DNA of 64,000 bases from Ypsolopha sequella (GCA_934047225.1 CAKOHE010000110.1:236001-300000), one strand, 5' to 3'; shown: positions 44,512 to 56,352, counted from the stretch's first letter. A program made the numbers and translations. Notes: generated by a model not told the origin, from the sequence alone.

Positions 44512-44582
44512 GTTTAACTTTAATTACGAACGTAACTGCGAGCACGATACTAGTCATTTTACAAATAAATTAAAACTCACAG

Positions 44583-44850
44583 GTCCTGGACTACGTGACG
44601 GAAATTAACCGTCGACGTAACCTCGCCGCCACCGTCACTCACTACTACGACTCTTGGCGACAACTCACTGAAATACTGTTCTGTGTCGCTCCCAACGACA
44701 TACTGGATCTCGAAGCGAGAAAGAACCTACTGTTGAACATCCTACAGGATCTATTAAACAAGATCCCGCCAGCAGAAGTATTACCGCAGATAGGTAACCT
44801 AGCTTCGGGAACCGTTCTACTCTTGCTAGTCAATCTACGGCACTGCTACA
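44583..44850 (+). CDS. Nup205: Nup205 exon j (3' border uncertain)
   Basis: It starts after AAACTCACAG in phase 0. It encodes VLDYVTEINRRRNLAATVTH, then YYDSWRQLTEILF, NILQDLLNKI and GTVLLLLVNLRHC. Human NUP205 has VLQYVVGRNK, ESWRQLVEIIL and IIRDILQDVHDK in the same order. The 3' end is not clean. No donor with matching phase follows, and coding sequence of a LINE endonuclease begins within ~10-20 bp of the last Nup205-like residue. Human residues between this point and the next exon (about 45) are not found, so exon sequence may have been lost or an exon is unrecognised. Confidence 0.88.
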
Positions 44851-44854
44851 TCAT

Positions 44855-47585
44855 ATTGTACTGCTATTGCGGATCACAGCATGGTCATGCTTGGTACTGA
44901 AATATCAGCTACTGCTTTAAAACAACGAAATCGTACTGTTACTCATACTGAATTCGCTTTGGTGGCAGCAGAGTTGGAAAAGGCGGATTGGTCTACAGTA
45001 ACACTCAACAAATACAGATGAAGCAGTTGAAGAATTTAATAAAATACTGAGCCAGTCAATAGCAAAATATACCTCAGAAAAACGTATAAGTCGAACCAAA
45101 TTTACACTTAAACCCTGGATCACACCGGGGCTCATGCGTTGCATGAAACACCGCGATCGACTTCACTTAGATTTAAGAAAACATCCCGAAGACCCAGTGC
45201 GTAAACTCGTATACTCTCGCTATAGAAACTATTTTACGGAAATTGTTCGTAAACTTAAGATTGCGTATGAGAGTAAACTTCTGGAAGAAAATAATAAAAA
45301 TCCAAAAGGTCTTTGGAAGGCTATTAAGAACATTTGTGAGTGTCCTAATAGTAAATCTTCTTCTTCTGAACTATTGACTACTAAACCGCAACCGATGGAC
45401 TCCGTAAACTTTTGCAACAGCCACTTTTCTGGCCTGGGCGGGAATCTTCCAAGTAGACTTCTAGCCAAACAAAATAAAACTGAGAAATCTCTAGCTGATG
45501 ATGTTGACTTACAGCCGGCTCCACAATCATTTTTCATGCAGCCAACAGATGAACTTGAAGTAAAGTCAATAATAAGTCGATTGAAAAGTGATAGTGCACC
45601 AGGCTTGGATGGATATAAACCGCGGCTTATAAAGGAGATCTGCCACGCGATTTTGAAGCCTCTAACACATATACTTAACACTAGTCTTTCTTCTGGAGTT
45701 TTCCCCGAGTCATGGAAGAGGGCTGTTGTCGTTCCGATGCACAAGAGTGGATCAAAAAGCAACCCAGAGCACTACAGACCCATATCCCTATTAAGCATAC
45801 TAAGTAAAATCTTGGAAAAAATTGTCAATAAACGTCTGGTAAATTACTTAGAGAAATTTGGACTACTTTCAAGCAAACAGTTTGGGTTTAGGCAGGGAAA
45901 ATCGACAGAGGAAGCAGTTGCCACGCTTACTAAGTTGGTTTGTGGTTACCTTGACAATGGTATCAGCTGCGTTGGAGTCTTCTTGGACCTGGCCAAGGCC
46001 TTTGATACCATTTCTGTACCGATTCTCCTAAAAAAAAACTTGAATTAGTTGGTATCAGAGGCCTCCCCTTCCAATGGTTTAAGAGCTATTTGACAGGAAG
46101 ACAACAATGTGTCCGTATTGCAGAACATATTAGCCATAATCTACCCGTAGATTTCGGTGTTCCACAGGGTAGTGTTCTTGGTCCAACCCTCTTTATTTTG
46201 TATTTAAACGACATTCACAATCTTGAAATCCCTAACGCGGACCTACTCTGCTATGCCGATGATACTGTTGCACTTTTCCATGGTAATTCATGGAAGACAG
46301 TGCTTGAGGGTGCGGAGCATGGTATGTCCACTGTCGGTAAATGGCTTGACACTAACCTCCTTTCTCTTAACGCTAAAAAAACAAAGTACCTATGCTTTTA
46401 CAAGACACGTGCGTCCCAGCCCAAAGAACGTACTCGCATTAAAATCCACTCTGCGTGTAATAATCCTTTGACATGCTCATGCGAGACACTAGACCGTGCT
46501 GACTCTGTTAAGTATCTCGGTGTTACTGTTGACCAGACCCTTTCCTTCAAAACGCATGTGGCAACTACTGCAAAAAAAGTACGGAAGCTAATATACGTCA
46601 TGAAACTTCTTCGTAACTCGGCGGATAAAAGAGTGCTTACTCTAGTATACACTGCTCTTTGCGAATCAATTTTAAGCTACTGTATCACCGCCTGGGGAGG
46701 AGTTGGGAAGACAGTGATGTTAGAGTTAGAAAGAGCACAACGGTCGCTTCTTAAAGTCATGCACAAGAGACCTTTTCGGTATCCTACTGAAACACTGTAC
46801 AAAGAAGCAGGCTTTTTGACCGTACGACAGATCTTCCTGTTAAAAGCTTCGTTGGCAACTCACCGCAAAATTATATCGTCTCCAGATTATCCATCATTGC
46901 TGAAAAAAAGAGTATTCCATACCCCTTCTATTTTAGTAAAAACCACCTTTGCACAACATTTTTCAAAATATCTGTTCCCTTTTATCTACAACAGGGTAGT
47001 AAAACTCTGCGATATTAAAAATTCTTCTTTAAGAGAAGCAAACACTACCATCCAAACATGGCTTAAAACACTGTCCTACGATGCTACAGAAGATATTCTT
47101 AAAAAGCCTACATAGTATGACAATATAACCCTATCAACTGTTAAGCTGTGCTATACATAAACAAATTATATCTAACAAGAAACATAATAATATAAAACGT
47201 TAAAATATAAATATATATTTTTTATCTATTGTATCATATTTATATATTATACTATATATCACTTTATAAATCATTATGTCACCAAATCTTTGTTCAAAAC
47301 ATACATACAAATACCCTCGTACACACCCTTTCACATCCTCTCCCTCACCCTTACACTTATCATATTTTCTACATACACATTAAATAATTAAAATCACTGT
47401 AATCATAACAATCTGTTAAACTGATCTATAGTCAATACGATTACAAATGTAGTTCTATTAGGCCCCCGCGGTTCAGGCTCGACCTAGTTTTGGGGACCAC
47501 TGTTAATGTACTGAACTTTAATTAAGTTAAAGATCTAATGTAATTTTCTTTTTGGTAAATAAACTTATTCTTATTCTTATTCTTA
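44855..47585 (+). mobile_element. 5'-truncated LINE, Jockey/CR1-type
   Basis: The element retains the last bases of an apurinic-type endonuclease (ADHSMVML, the S-D-H box region), the full RT and the C-terminal domain. It ends in AATAAACTTATTCTTATTCT, a (TTATTC)n tail just before the Nup205 acceptor at 47589-47590. Target duplication cannot be resolved. It is inserted between Nup205 exons j and k in sense orientation. Confidence 0.85.
44880..47115 (+). pseudogene. LINE ORF2 (endonuclease tail, reverse transcriptase)
   Basis: The frame is broken near 45015-45030 and again at an A9 run (46030-46038), giving two long pieces, 45134-46048 and 46090-47115. RT motifs run in order: SAPGLDGYKPRLIKE, VPMHKSG, YRPISLLSILSKILEK, FGFRQGKSTEEA, LDLAKAFDTI (motif A), then after the break VPQGSVLGPTLFILYLND (motif B) and CYADDTV (motif C). 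A thumb and the SYCITAWGG segment follow. The A-run break looks like slippage. Motifs place it in the Jockey/CR1/Daphne range, not further. Confidence 0.88.
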
Positions 47586-47590
47586 TACAG
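47116..47590 (+). other. LINE 3' UTR and Nup205 acceptor
   Basis: The AT-rich 3' UTR of the LINE ends in the TTATTC repeats, which pass into TTCTTATACAG. The pyrimidine-rich LINE tail therefore forms the polypyrimidine tract used by the following Nup205 exon. Confidence 0.6.
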
Positions 47591-48129
47591 AAGAGATATT
47601 CCAATCTGAAATCGCAAGATTTCGAGGTGTCATTCTTCGGCCCGTCCAACCACATCATGCAAACCAAATCCCTGACGTTAAAATTCGTCCTGCACAAGAT
47701 TTTAAGCTGGATTTTAGTATCGGGGGCTCGACGCAGAAGATGCGCGTCAATTTATACGGTGCGTTACTGAATTACTTGAATATCGTGAATCTGAAGACAA
47801 GTACAGCGGAAAGTAAAGACGATACGAATATCAACGAATCATACGTCAGCCGTTTAGATAGCTCGAAAGGACCTTCAACGAGAGAAGAGTCTGCTTTAAA
47901 GAACATGGTGGTGGACGTGATAAGTGAGTTTGGAGAGAACCTGTGTTCGATAATGTGCGGTGATTGTATCGGGGCAGGTCATGACGTGTGTCGTATGGTG
48001 GCGCTGAGCTGTCTCGACACGCTGGTCGAGATCAATCCGCAGACGGACTGGATGCACACGCTGACTGACCAGGGCTACTTGAGGAGTTTGATCGACAGTC
48101 TTCTGCAGGATGATGACGGACTGCAACAG
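47591..48129 (+). CDS. Nup205: Nup205 exon k, with an apparent 1-bp frameshift
   Basis: It starts after TCTTATACAG and ends CTGCAACAG before GTTATTAT. From 47591 the phase-0 frame reads KRYSNLKSQDFEVSFFGPSN and VLHKILSWILVSG. At the G5 run 47722-47726 the similarity to human NUP205 moves to the next frame, which continues STQKMRVNLYGALLNYLNIV and later GHDVCRMVALSCLD, GYLRSLIDSLLQDDD. Human has LYIILKKLLDFILKTGGG followed by RVRTHLYGSLLYYLQIA without a break, plus GHDIGRMLALALLD and YLKVLVDSLVEDD. One more G would restore the match. A sequencing or assembly error in the homopolymer is the simplest reading. Confidence 0.9.
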
Positions 48130-48440
48130 GTTATTATTGAACTTGACGTATTATTTTAACAATCATTTACTATCTTTGCACTGTTTTCAAGCAGTCCTGT
48201 CAACAGGATAAGGCTGATAAAGCTGTTGCGGTAGATTTTTTTTATTTATTAAACAAATGTTAAATCTACCTTTACAGGTACAGATTACTTAAGCTAACAT
48301 TTATGATATGTTTCAAGTAAATAACTTGAAAATTGAAATTTAATAACCTAAAATTAAATAACATAATACACTCTGCGTCAAAAAAATAGCACCTTTTGAA
48401 CTAGCGACCGTTTGAACGCGTATTTTAGCAAATTTTTTTT
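48130..48440 (+). other. Nup205 intron k, before the Gypsy element
   Basis: No gene. TACACTCTGCGTCAAAAAAA at 48368 is loosely inverted at 53046-53070 on the other side of the Gypsy element. The latter could therefore sit inside an older TIR element. Confidence 0.4.
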
Positions 48441-48538
48441 TGTGGGTATCTGCGAATATTAGTGTAATATTCTGATTGAGGGTGGAGGATAATAAATCAG
48501 TTGCTAACTAGACTTGACGCTGTTTCATTGTCACAACA
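48441..48538 (+). repeat. 5' LTR of Gypsy element
   Basis: 98 bp, TG...CA ends, identical by eye to the 3' copy. Very short for Gypsy. Confidence 0.93.
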
Positions 48539-48640
48539 TGGTGGCAGCGGTAAATCAATAAAAACTAATTATAAAATAATAAATATTTGTGAATATTAGT
48601 GTAAAGAAGTGTTGTTGTGATTGCAAGAATACGTTACAGT

Positions 48641-51600
48641 ATGGAACACGCAAGACCACCGTCGGAATTGAGTCTAGATGGCAGCCCCGTCAGCCGGGCT
48701 GACGCATGGAAACGTTGGAAAACACAATTTAAGCTCTTTTTAAAAGCATCGGGGGTGCATAAGGAGGAAGCAGGTGTACAGTCAAGCCTGCTAATTAATT
48801 TGATAGGATCGGATGGGTTCGATGTATACGAAACCTTTTCGTTCACTAATGAAGCGGACCGTGATGACGTCAACAAAGTGATAAAAAAGTTTGACGAATA
48901 TTTCGGAGTCAAGCCGAATATAACGTTAGCGAGATATAATTTTTTCACCAGATGCCAGGAGTCAGGTGAATCGATAAATCAATACGTAACGGCCTTGAAG
49001 CTATTGAGTAAGAATTGCCTGTTCCAAACTCTGGAAGAAGAACTCATTAGGGATCGCATAGTTTGCGGTATAAGAAGTACGGTCGTACGAGATCGTCTGT
49101 TAAGATACGATGAATTGACGTTAGAAAAGGCAGTGAAAATATGTCAGGCGGACGAAGTGTCAGCTGACAGTAATCGTGTGTTGGAGGCGCGAAGCAGCAG
49201 CAGCGGTGCGTCTGCGGGCCTGGGGTCTGCACGCGTCGATGCGTTACAGGCGCGCAGCGGGCGCGGTGCCGGCCGGGGCAGTTGGCGAGGGCGCAGCCGC
49301 GGCGGGCGTGTTTGGCGCGGCGTAGCCGCGGCCGGCGGCGCCAGCGCAGAGCGACGTGGTCCAGACGCGATGAGCTCGGTGCGCCAGTGTCATAGGTGCG
49401 GGGGATCGTGCAGTGATCCAAGTTCATGTCCAGCGTTAATGGTTCAGTGTTATGTGTGTGAAAATCATGGTCATTTCGCTAGAATGTGTAAATTAAGGAA
49501 GAGTGTCAAAAATGTTTTCGAAATCGAGGTCAACGAAGAAAACATATCGGAGGAAGATGACTGTGAGTCATTTTATATTTCTATGCTATCGAACGTTTTG
49601 CTAAAAAAGACGTCGTTATTAGAGGACTGGTATGAACTATTAGTGGGCGAGTACGGTAGTGAAAAGTTTAAATTAGACACGGGTGCGGACATAAATGTGT
49701 TATCTTATGAAAGGTTTTTATCATTAGGTTATGATTTAAACTTGATTCAGCGCAAAAATAACATTAAGTTAGAATCATACAGCGGCGATATTATTCCTTT
49801 GAAAGGTATTTGTTACTTAAAATGGTGGCATAAAAACAAATTGTATACTCTAAAGTTTGCAATTGCAAATATAAAATGTCAAAGTGTGTTAGGTCGTCAG
49901 GCCTGTTCTGACTTAGGGCTGGTGCAACGTGTTTATGAGCTGAAGCAAGATGATATTTTAGCAAAAAACAGTGACTTGTTCGAGGGATTAGGATGTCTGC
50001 CGGTTGAGTATCATATTGTTGTGGATACCTCTGTTAAGCCGGTTGTATGTGCTACGCGTAAGGTACCGTTAGGGCTGCGTGATAAGTTGCAGGATGAATT
50101 GAATAGAATGATAAATTTAGGTGTAATAAGAAAAGTGACGCATCCTACACCGTGGGTCAATGCACTTGTAATCGCTGCAAGAAAGAACGGGAATTTGCGT
50201 ATATGTTTGGATCCTAGGCCATTAAATGTTGCGATACAGCGTGCTCATTTTCAATTGCCGACAATAAAAGAGTTAGCTGTACAATTGAATGGCGCGGAAT
50301 ACTTTTCAGTGTTAGATGCTAATTCAGGATTCTGGGCGGTAAAATTAGATGATGAAAGTGCTGATTTGTGCACGTTTGGAACGCCTTTTGGACGTTATCA
50401 ATATTTGAGATTGCCGTACGGTTTGAACTGTGCATCTGAGGTATTTCATGCAAAACTTAAGCAACTGTTAGAAGGACTAGAGGGAGTAGAATTATTTATT
50501 GATGATATTATTTGTTGGGGCAATACAAAGGAACAGCATGATATGCGTTTAAAGGCACTGCTGGATAGAGCACGAAAGATAAATTTAAAATTTAACAAAG
50601 ATAAATGTCGTATATGTGTAGAAGAGGTGACATACCTTGGGCACATTTTTAATAAAAATGGCATGAAACCAGATTTTGAAAAAATTAAGGCAATTAAAAG
50701 TATGCCGGCACCTAATGACAGGAAGTCTTTAGAACGTTTTTTGGGAGCAGTTAATTATTTGTCAAAATTTATACCACAATACTCGGAAAAGATCTATTTA
50801 CTTACTCGGTTATTAAAAAAAGATATTGTTTGGAGATGGGAAAGTAGCCATCAAACGGCATATCAAATATTAATTGATTCTATTTGTGACAGCCCTGTAT
50901 TAGCACTATATGACGTCACACAGGAGGTGGTGTTGTCAGTAGACGCGAGTAGCGTAGCGCTCGGCGCCGTATTGTTGCAGGCGGGCCGCCCGGTGGAGTA
51001 TGCGTCACGCACTTTGACTGATACCCAGGTTCGATATGCACAGATAGAAAAGGAAATGTTGGCAATTGTTTTCGCTTGTGAAAAATTTCACCAATACATT
51101 TATGGAAAAAAAGCTGTAGTAATTGAAACAGATCATAAACCCCTTGAGAGTATATTTAAGAAGCCATTAGACTCAATCCCAGCACGTTTACAACGTATGA
51201 TTATGAGATTGCAGGGATATGATCTGATAGTAAATTATAAGCCAGGAAAGCTCATGTTTATACCGGACACGTTGTCACGTGCGCCACTACCTGATTTATA
51301 TGATGACAACATTAGTAAAAATATATTATGCCAGGTTAATTTGTTAATAAAAACAATACCTATGTCAGGTACAAAATTAAATAAAATTGGAGAGGAAACT
51401 GGCAAGGATATTGAGTTGCAAAAACTATTGTCATATATAAATGGGGGGTGGCCACAGTATCAGTCAGATTTATGTAAAAGTCTGCAATATTATTGGTCGA
51501 TGAGAGACGAACTGTACTGTGTGAATGGGGTGATTTTTAAAAACAGGCAAGTTTTGATACCTGTTTCTATGAGAACAGAAATGTTAGAAATTATACATGA

Positions 51601-52689
51601 TGGGCATTTAGGACAAGGCCGATGTAAAAAACGTGCACGAGAGGTATTGTTTTGGCCGGGTATCAGTCGAGATATTGATTGTTTTGTAAGAAAATGTAAA
51701 TCTTGTCAGGAGAATTTAAATAAACCTTGCAGGGAACCGATGGTCGCTGTTCCAATACCTACTCTGCCATGGAACAAAGTTGGCTCTGATATATTTGAAT
51801 ATCGAAAAAAATATTACTTAATTTTGGTGGATTATTATTCAAATTTTATTGAAGTAGCACAATTAAAAGTACATCATCTTATAATGTAATATGTGCAATG
51901 AAAGAGAATTTTAGCAGGTACGGAATCCCTGAAATACTTATGAGCGATAATGGCCCTCAGTATTCGTGTAAGGAGTTCAAGGATTTTTTAAGGCAGTGGG
52001 GATTTGAACACGTGACATCGTCACCTAATTATGCCCAATCTAACGGGAAGAGTGAAAGGGCAGTGCAAACAATAAAAAATTTATTAAAGAAGTCGATGGA
52101 TAGTGGGTCAGATTTTTATTCGGGGTTGTTAAGTTACAGAAATACACCGCGTGATGATTTGGGTTCTCCTGCACAAATGATGATGGGAAGACGACTAAAT
52201 TGTAAATTGCCAGTTCATCCTGGGCTTTTGATGTTTAATTCAACTTTAAACAACAAAAAGGATCACGATGTTCTGTTAGAAAAACAGCGCAAAAGTAAAA
52301 TGTATTATGACAGGCATAGCAAAACACTACCAGAGTTAGGGGTCGGTGATGATGTCATTATGTTAGAAAGAAATAATAACAGAATGCATGGTCAAATATT
52401 AGCAAAAGCTCCAGCACCGCGTTCTTATTTTGTTCAAAACAAGAGAGGCTTTATTTACCGTCGTAATAGACGGCATTTAATCAGAAATACAAGTACTACT
52501 AATGACACTCAGTCGAAAGAAGTTGACGAAGATACTTTTCATAGTGGTGATAGTCATTGTTCAGATACTGATTTTCTTCCCACTTGTTCCCTTTTTGACG
52601 ATACTGATGATGGAGGAGATTTCTCTAAAGAGAAACCTTATTCTCCACTAGTGACGCGGAGGCGAGCTAAGGCAAAGAAATGTGATTAA
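48641..52689 (+). pseudogene. Ty3/Gypsy gag-pol polyprotein (integrase frameshift)
   Basis: The likely start is ATG 48641 (MEHARPPSELSL). Gag has a retrotrans_gag-like segment, then an Arg/Gly-rich stretch (GRGAGRGSWRGRSRGGR) and CCHC knuckles (CHRCGG...C, CYVCENHGHFARMC). Protease reads KLDTGADINVLS. The RT carries LDANSGFWAVKLD and catalytic FIDDI, with TYLGHIF and a connection domain. RNase H has LSVDASSVALGAVLL and ETDHKPLE. The integrase zinc finger (H..GHLGQGRC...C..C) follows. The frame breaks in an A run near 51865-51868 and continues from about 51869 in another register. There the DDE core (MSDNGPQYS) and a C-terminal domain run to 52689. No env frame is seen. Confidence 0.93.
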
Positions 52690-52781
52690 GTTTATATATT
52701 ATTAGTGTTAGCTATATTGTAAGGGATGGTGGTGGGACAATAGTTTTAAGTTTTGTATTTTATCTTTTTAAGGGAAGATGT

Positions 52782-52879
52782 TGTGGGTATCTGCGAATAT
52801 TAGTGTAATATTCTGATTGAGGGTGGAGGATAATAAATCAGTTGCTAACTAGACTTGACGCTGTTTCATTGTCACAACA
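52782..52879 (+). repeat. 3' LTR of Gypsy element
   Basis: 98-bp copy of 48441-48538. Confidence 0.93.
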
Positions 52880-53187
52880 AACACCACGTCCTCGAGAGAT
52901 TTGTTTTGTTAATGAAACTAAACAATTGTTTATTTCAAGGTCCTTAAATGCCTTTTCAATTGATTCTAAATAGTTCCCAATATATAGTATTATGGTTTCA
53001 AATATGAATGAAAGTTGTTTGAAATAGATTTTTCAAAAGATTCGTTTTTTTTGACGCCGCGCCGAGTGTATATACAAAGAGGCCTTCACTAACTCTCCTA
53101 GAGAGCAACTAAATAAATGTAATTGTTTAGCTACGACATACATACACGCATACACTTTTTCTTAATAAAACACAATTTTCTCTGCAG
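52880..53187 (+). other. Nup205 intron k, after the Gypsy element
   Basis: No gene; ends with the acceptor TTTTCTCTGCAG. Confidence 0.6.
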
Positions 53188-53399
53188 GCTCTAGAAACGA
53201 ACCCAAAAACTCTCCGAGTCCTGTACGTGTACGAATCCAAGATGGCTTTGCTGATCAAAATAGCGGGCACCGTGATGGGCGCCGCGTGCGTGCTGGCAGC
53301 GGGGACACTCTCTTGTCTCGCCAACATGAAGGCCCTGGGTTGTCATCCCGATGTGCTCGCCGCCACCGAGACTGAAGCGCAACCTACCAGAGTACACAG
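53188..53399 (+). CDS. Nup205: Nup205 exon l
   Basis: The exon starts after TTCTCTGCAG in phase 0. It encodes ALETNPKTLRVLYVYESKMA, then LLIKIAGTVMGA..LA and TEAQPTRVH. It ends ...GTACACAG before GTAAAATA, phase 2. Human NUP205 has PLLKALYTYESKMAFLTRVA here; YESKMA is identical. This exon is decisive for the gene identification. Confidence 0.96.
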
Positions 53400-54202
53400 G
53401 TAAAATAACTATACAACTGATTATGAGAATAATATTTTGAGAAAAATACATGGATTAACTAAAAAAGGAGGCGGAAGTCGAATGCTACAAAAACAAGAGC
53501 ATCGCTCTTAAATCTATGACAACATTGCTTTGGTGTACGATATGTTTTTAAACTGTACTAAACGATGATTTGTGTTATAAATTGAGATTTGGTGAATAAA
53601 TTTAAATTTATTATAATATTATTATTACATACGGCTTGAACACTCACGTGTGATTGTTGTTGACTATATGCCAACCGTTTCACCGATACAATTTCGGCAT
53701 TATCAAGGCGAGTGTCGTTCTTAGGACGACGACGCGGCGTTCTCCGTAGTTGTCAAACAGGCACTGGCAGCCGCCGATCGGCGACGGCGAGCTGGACGCA
53801 TTGCTCGTGCGCTGAGCGTTGGCTGCGTCGTCGAAGGCGGTGGAATGGTTCAAATTTGAACACAGATTGGTGAATAAACCAGTTTCATCTTTGAACGGAA
53901 ATTATAATGGTCCATTCACCCCATACATATCATAATACTATTGTTACAATTCAGTGCTCTACCCGCAATAGGTGGAGGTGTTATTTCGATTCCTACTCGC
54001 TATATTATTTTATGAGTTTATAATTTTTATATTTTTTTAAGCAGTAAATTAAAAAAACGAAAGATTCGTTTTCTGGTTGATTTTCCATGTTCCAAAAATT
54101 CTCTTTACTATTCTACCTTTTTTAGTTATGGCTGACGATTTAACTCCCAACATTTTCTGTTAGAACATCACCGAGTTTGTTCAAGAGTCGATTCTGTTCC
54201 AG
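53400..54202 (+). other. Nup205 intron l
   Basis: No gene. A GC-rich segment at ~53725-53840 (GACGACGACGCGGCG..., CGGCGACGGCGAGC) stands out from AT-rich DNA but has no ORF I support. Confidence 0.5.
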
Positions 54203-54340
54203 ATTCCGTCAGATCCTGATCCCGGCGCTGGCGTTATGCGACGCGCTACTGACGACGCTCGGCACTCAGAACCACAGCTGCGTCATACACGTGACACACT
54301 TCCTGCTCAGTCACGTGGAGTGTGTCGACATGGTGCTCAG
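54203..54340 (+). CDS. Nup205: Nup205 exon m
   Basis: The exon starts after TCTGTTCCAG; its A joins AG of exon l as arginine. It encodes FRQILIPALALCDALLTTLG ... HFLLSHVECVDMVLR. It ends in phase 2 before GTCAGTAG. Human reads YRQILLPALQLCQVILTS and FLISHSDTIQAILR. Both blocks match in position and spacing. Confidence 0.95.
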
Positions 54341-54394
54341 GTCAGTAGTTCACGTCGCAGTGCGTATTGACTACTTTATTTTAACATACCGCCA

Positions 54395-55693
54395 AATAAC
54401 TTTTGAAAGCTTTTGACCGTGTGGATAACGACGTCCTCTTAACGAAGCTCTGTACTTTGGGATTTACTCCAAAACTTTTGAAGTTCTTTGCTAACTACTT
54501 GTCTGGCCGTGAACAGTATGTTCAGCATGGTTGCTTTGTCTCGGAACCGTACCTTACGCGATCTGGAGTGAGTCAGGGATCTATTCTTGGACCTCTCCTT
54601 TTCATCCTTATGATTAATGACCTTGAGAGTGAAATAGCTCATAGCTCATGCCTTCTTTACGCAGACGACTTAAAGTTGGTCCTTGGTGTTAATCAGCAGG
54701 ATGATAGTGCATTGATACAAAGTGACCTGAATGCCATTTATCAGTGGAGTATTAGAAACAAGCTAAGTTTCAACCCCGACAAGTGCAGCGTAATGTCATT
54801 TACACGCTCTCCCCAGCCAATGCATACAAGCTATACTCTGGGCAGCACGGTAATCGCACGGGTTTCTGTCATCAAGGACTTAGGCATCGTCTTCGACACG
54901 AAACTCACTTTCCATGACCACATCGTAGACCTAGCAGCTAACTGTTTCAAAAGGCTGGGTTTTGTCATGAGAAACAATAAAGATCTAAACGACACGAAGA
55001 CGATCCAATTGCTGTATACTTCGCTCGTAAGAAGCAAGATCGAGACGAGCGCTATTCTGTGGAACCCACATGAGAGTAAATACATACTCATGATAGAGAA
55101 GGTGCAGAAAGCGTTTTTGAGATATATATATAAAAGAAAATACGGGTACTACCCTTTTCTATACCCCACCGCATTTCTGATGGGGATGCTGGGCTTTAAC
55201 TCACTGGAGGTAAGACGAAACATTGAGCTCTTACTAACGGCATGTCGCATTCTGCGAGGCGACTCTAACTGCCCACAGCTAGTAAACGCCACAGCCTCTC
55301 TGTTCGTACCTAACAATTACCTTCGTGCTCGACATCACCATCTGCTCTGCGCACCGCGTGCAAGCACGGTAGCTAGAGCCCAGTCCCCTCTGCCACGTGC
55401 CATAAATGTCCTAAACACCTTACTGGCAACAAGGCCACAGGTCGATCTATTTGCGGATGAGTTATTCCATATTTTCCGTGAGTGTTTAAATTTTTGCGAA
55501 AGCAAAACGTGAACGTTTAATTTAAGTTTTGTTTATATGTAGATTTATGTTAAAATGTTTGTTTTTTTTCTTTTTTTTTCTTTAGATATATACTAGATCC
55601 TAAGTAATGAAAAAAAATATATATATGTATACTTACCTACCTAATTTATACAGTGCAATGGTCTCCTGTAATGCTGTATAAATGTTATGTGAA

Positions 55694-55722
<29 letters not shown>
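54395..55722 (+). mobile_element. 5'-truncated LINE 2 with (AAAT)n tail
   Basis: It begins inside the RT, at motif A, ~60 bp after the donor of Nup205 exon m. It ends in a (AAAT)n run at ~55692-55722. Strong 5' truncation is typical of target-primed insertion. Sense orientation. Confidence 0.85.
54403..55512 (+). pseudogene. LINE 2 reverse transcriptase, C-terminal two-thirds
   Basis: The 369-codon frame starts KAFDRVDNDVLLTKL (motif A). It continues with GVSQGSILGPLLFILMIND (motif B), CLLYADDLKLVL (motif C) and the FNPDKCSVMSF and LGIVFDTKL segments. A thumb and a region with SLVRSKIETSAILWNP follow. The N-terminal endonuclease and fingers are missing. By motif it is Jockey-like, distinct from the LINE at 44.9 kb. 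Confidence 0.87.
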
Positions 55723-55724
<2 letters not shown>

Positions 55725-55789
55725 CACTGAGAGGGTGTTAGAGGTGTTTACAAGTAGAATGATGATTCATCCGACCTAGTTGTGTCACG

Positions 55790-56352
55790 GCGACTGTTGA
55801 GGCTGTGGAGAGCGTCGGTCATGTGCCCTCATGTGACTTATGTAGCCTATCTTGTTTGTGAAAGTGCGGTTGCACAGGCTTCATGTAAGTTTTCCATTGT
55901 GGTAGTTGTATTGTATGGTAGCTGGTGGTCTACATCGGAGTTCATTACGTCTGGCGTCAAGAGCAGGTCCTCTAAAAAGGCCGTTTTGCATGAATCACAT
56001 TATGATTCTGTTCTAATGCCGTCTCTTTTGCACGCGTGAAAAAACTCTGACTCTATCCTATATCTCATTTTATGATTCATCCAAGTCTGCCTTTTTAGAT
56101 CCACAGTTCTTCGTTTAGCCTCGAACTCGAAGATGTTAGTGTTGACTGTATGCCGCCACACAGCTCGATCCTCAGCCTGGTCCTCCCATGTCAAATGTTC
56201 TATGTTGCAACTTTTCATGTGGCGTTTCTGCACGTCCTTAAACCTAAGGAATTGCCCGCTTTGTTTGCGTTTTCCACTGAAATGCTTGCAATATAAGATG
56301 CGTTTCGCCATTCTCTCTTCTGGCATACGTCGCACGTGGCCACACCAGCGCA
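55790..56352 (-). pseudogene. Fragment of a third LINE, ORF2 C-terminus
   Basis: On the minus strand RWCGHVRRM is followed by PEERMAKRILYCKHFSGKRK, FKDVQKRHMKSC and TWEDQAEDRAVWRH. This GHV.RM...R..K..LY.....GKR..G....R+KDV pattern is the C-terminal end of LINE ORF2 proteins. After ~110 residues stops accumulate. The piece sits between two repeats containing AATAACACTGAGAGGG (55719 and 56353). Confidence 0.7.

Larger units (their letters stand above)
48441..52879 (+). mobile_element. Ty3/Gypsy retrotransposon with 98-bp LTRs
   Basis: Two 98-bp LTRs (48441-48538 and 52782-52879) start TGTGGGTATCTGCGAATATT and end TTTCATTGTCACAACA. They match at all bases I compared. The putative primer-binding site TGGTGGCAGCGG follows the 5' LTR, and AAGGGAAGATG precedes the 3' LTR. 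Flanking bases (TTTTT and AACAC) do not form a target duplication. One gag-pol frame is broken once. It is in sense orientation in Nup205 intron k. Confidence 0.93.

Noticed and set aside
49047..49427. Arginine-rich minus-strand ORF inside the Gypsy gag
   Set aside because: Antisense shadow of the GC-rich Arg/Gly region of gag.
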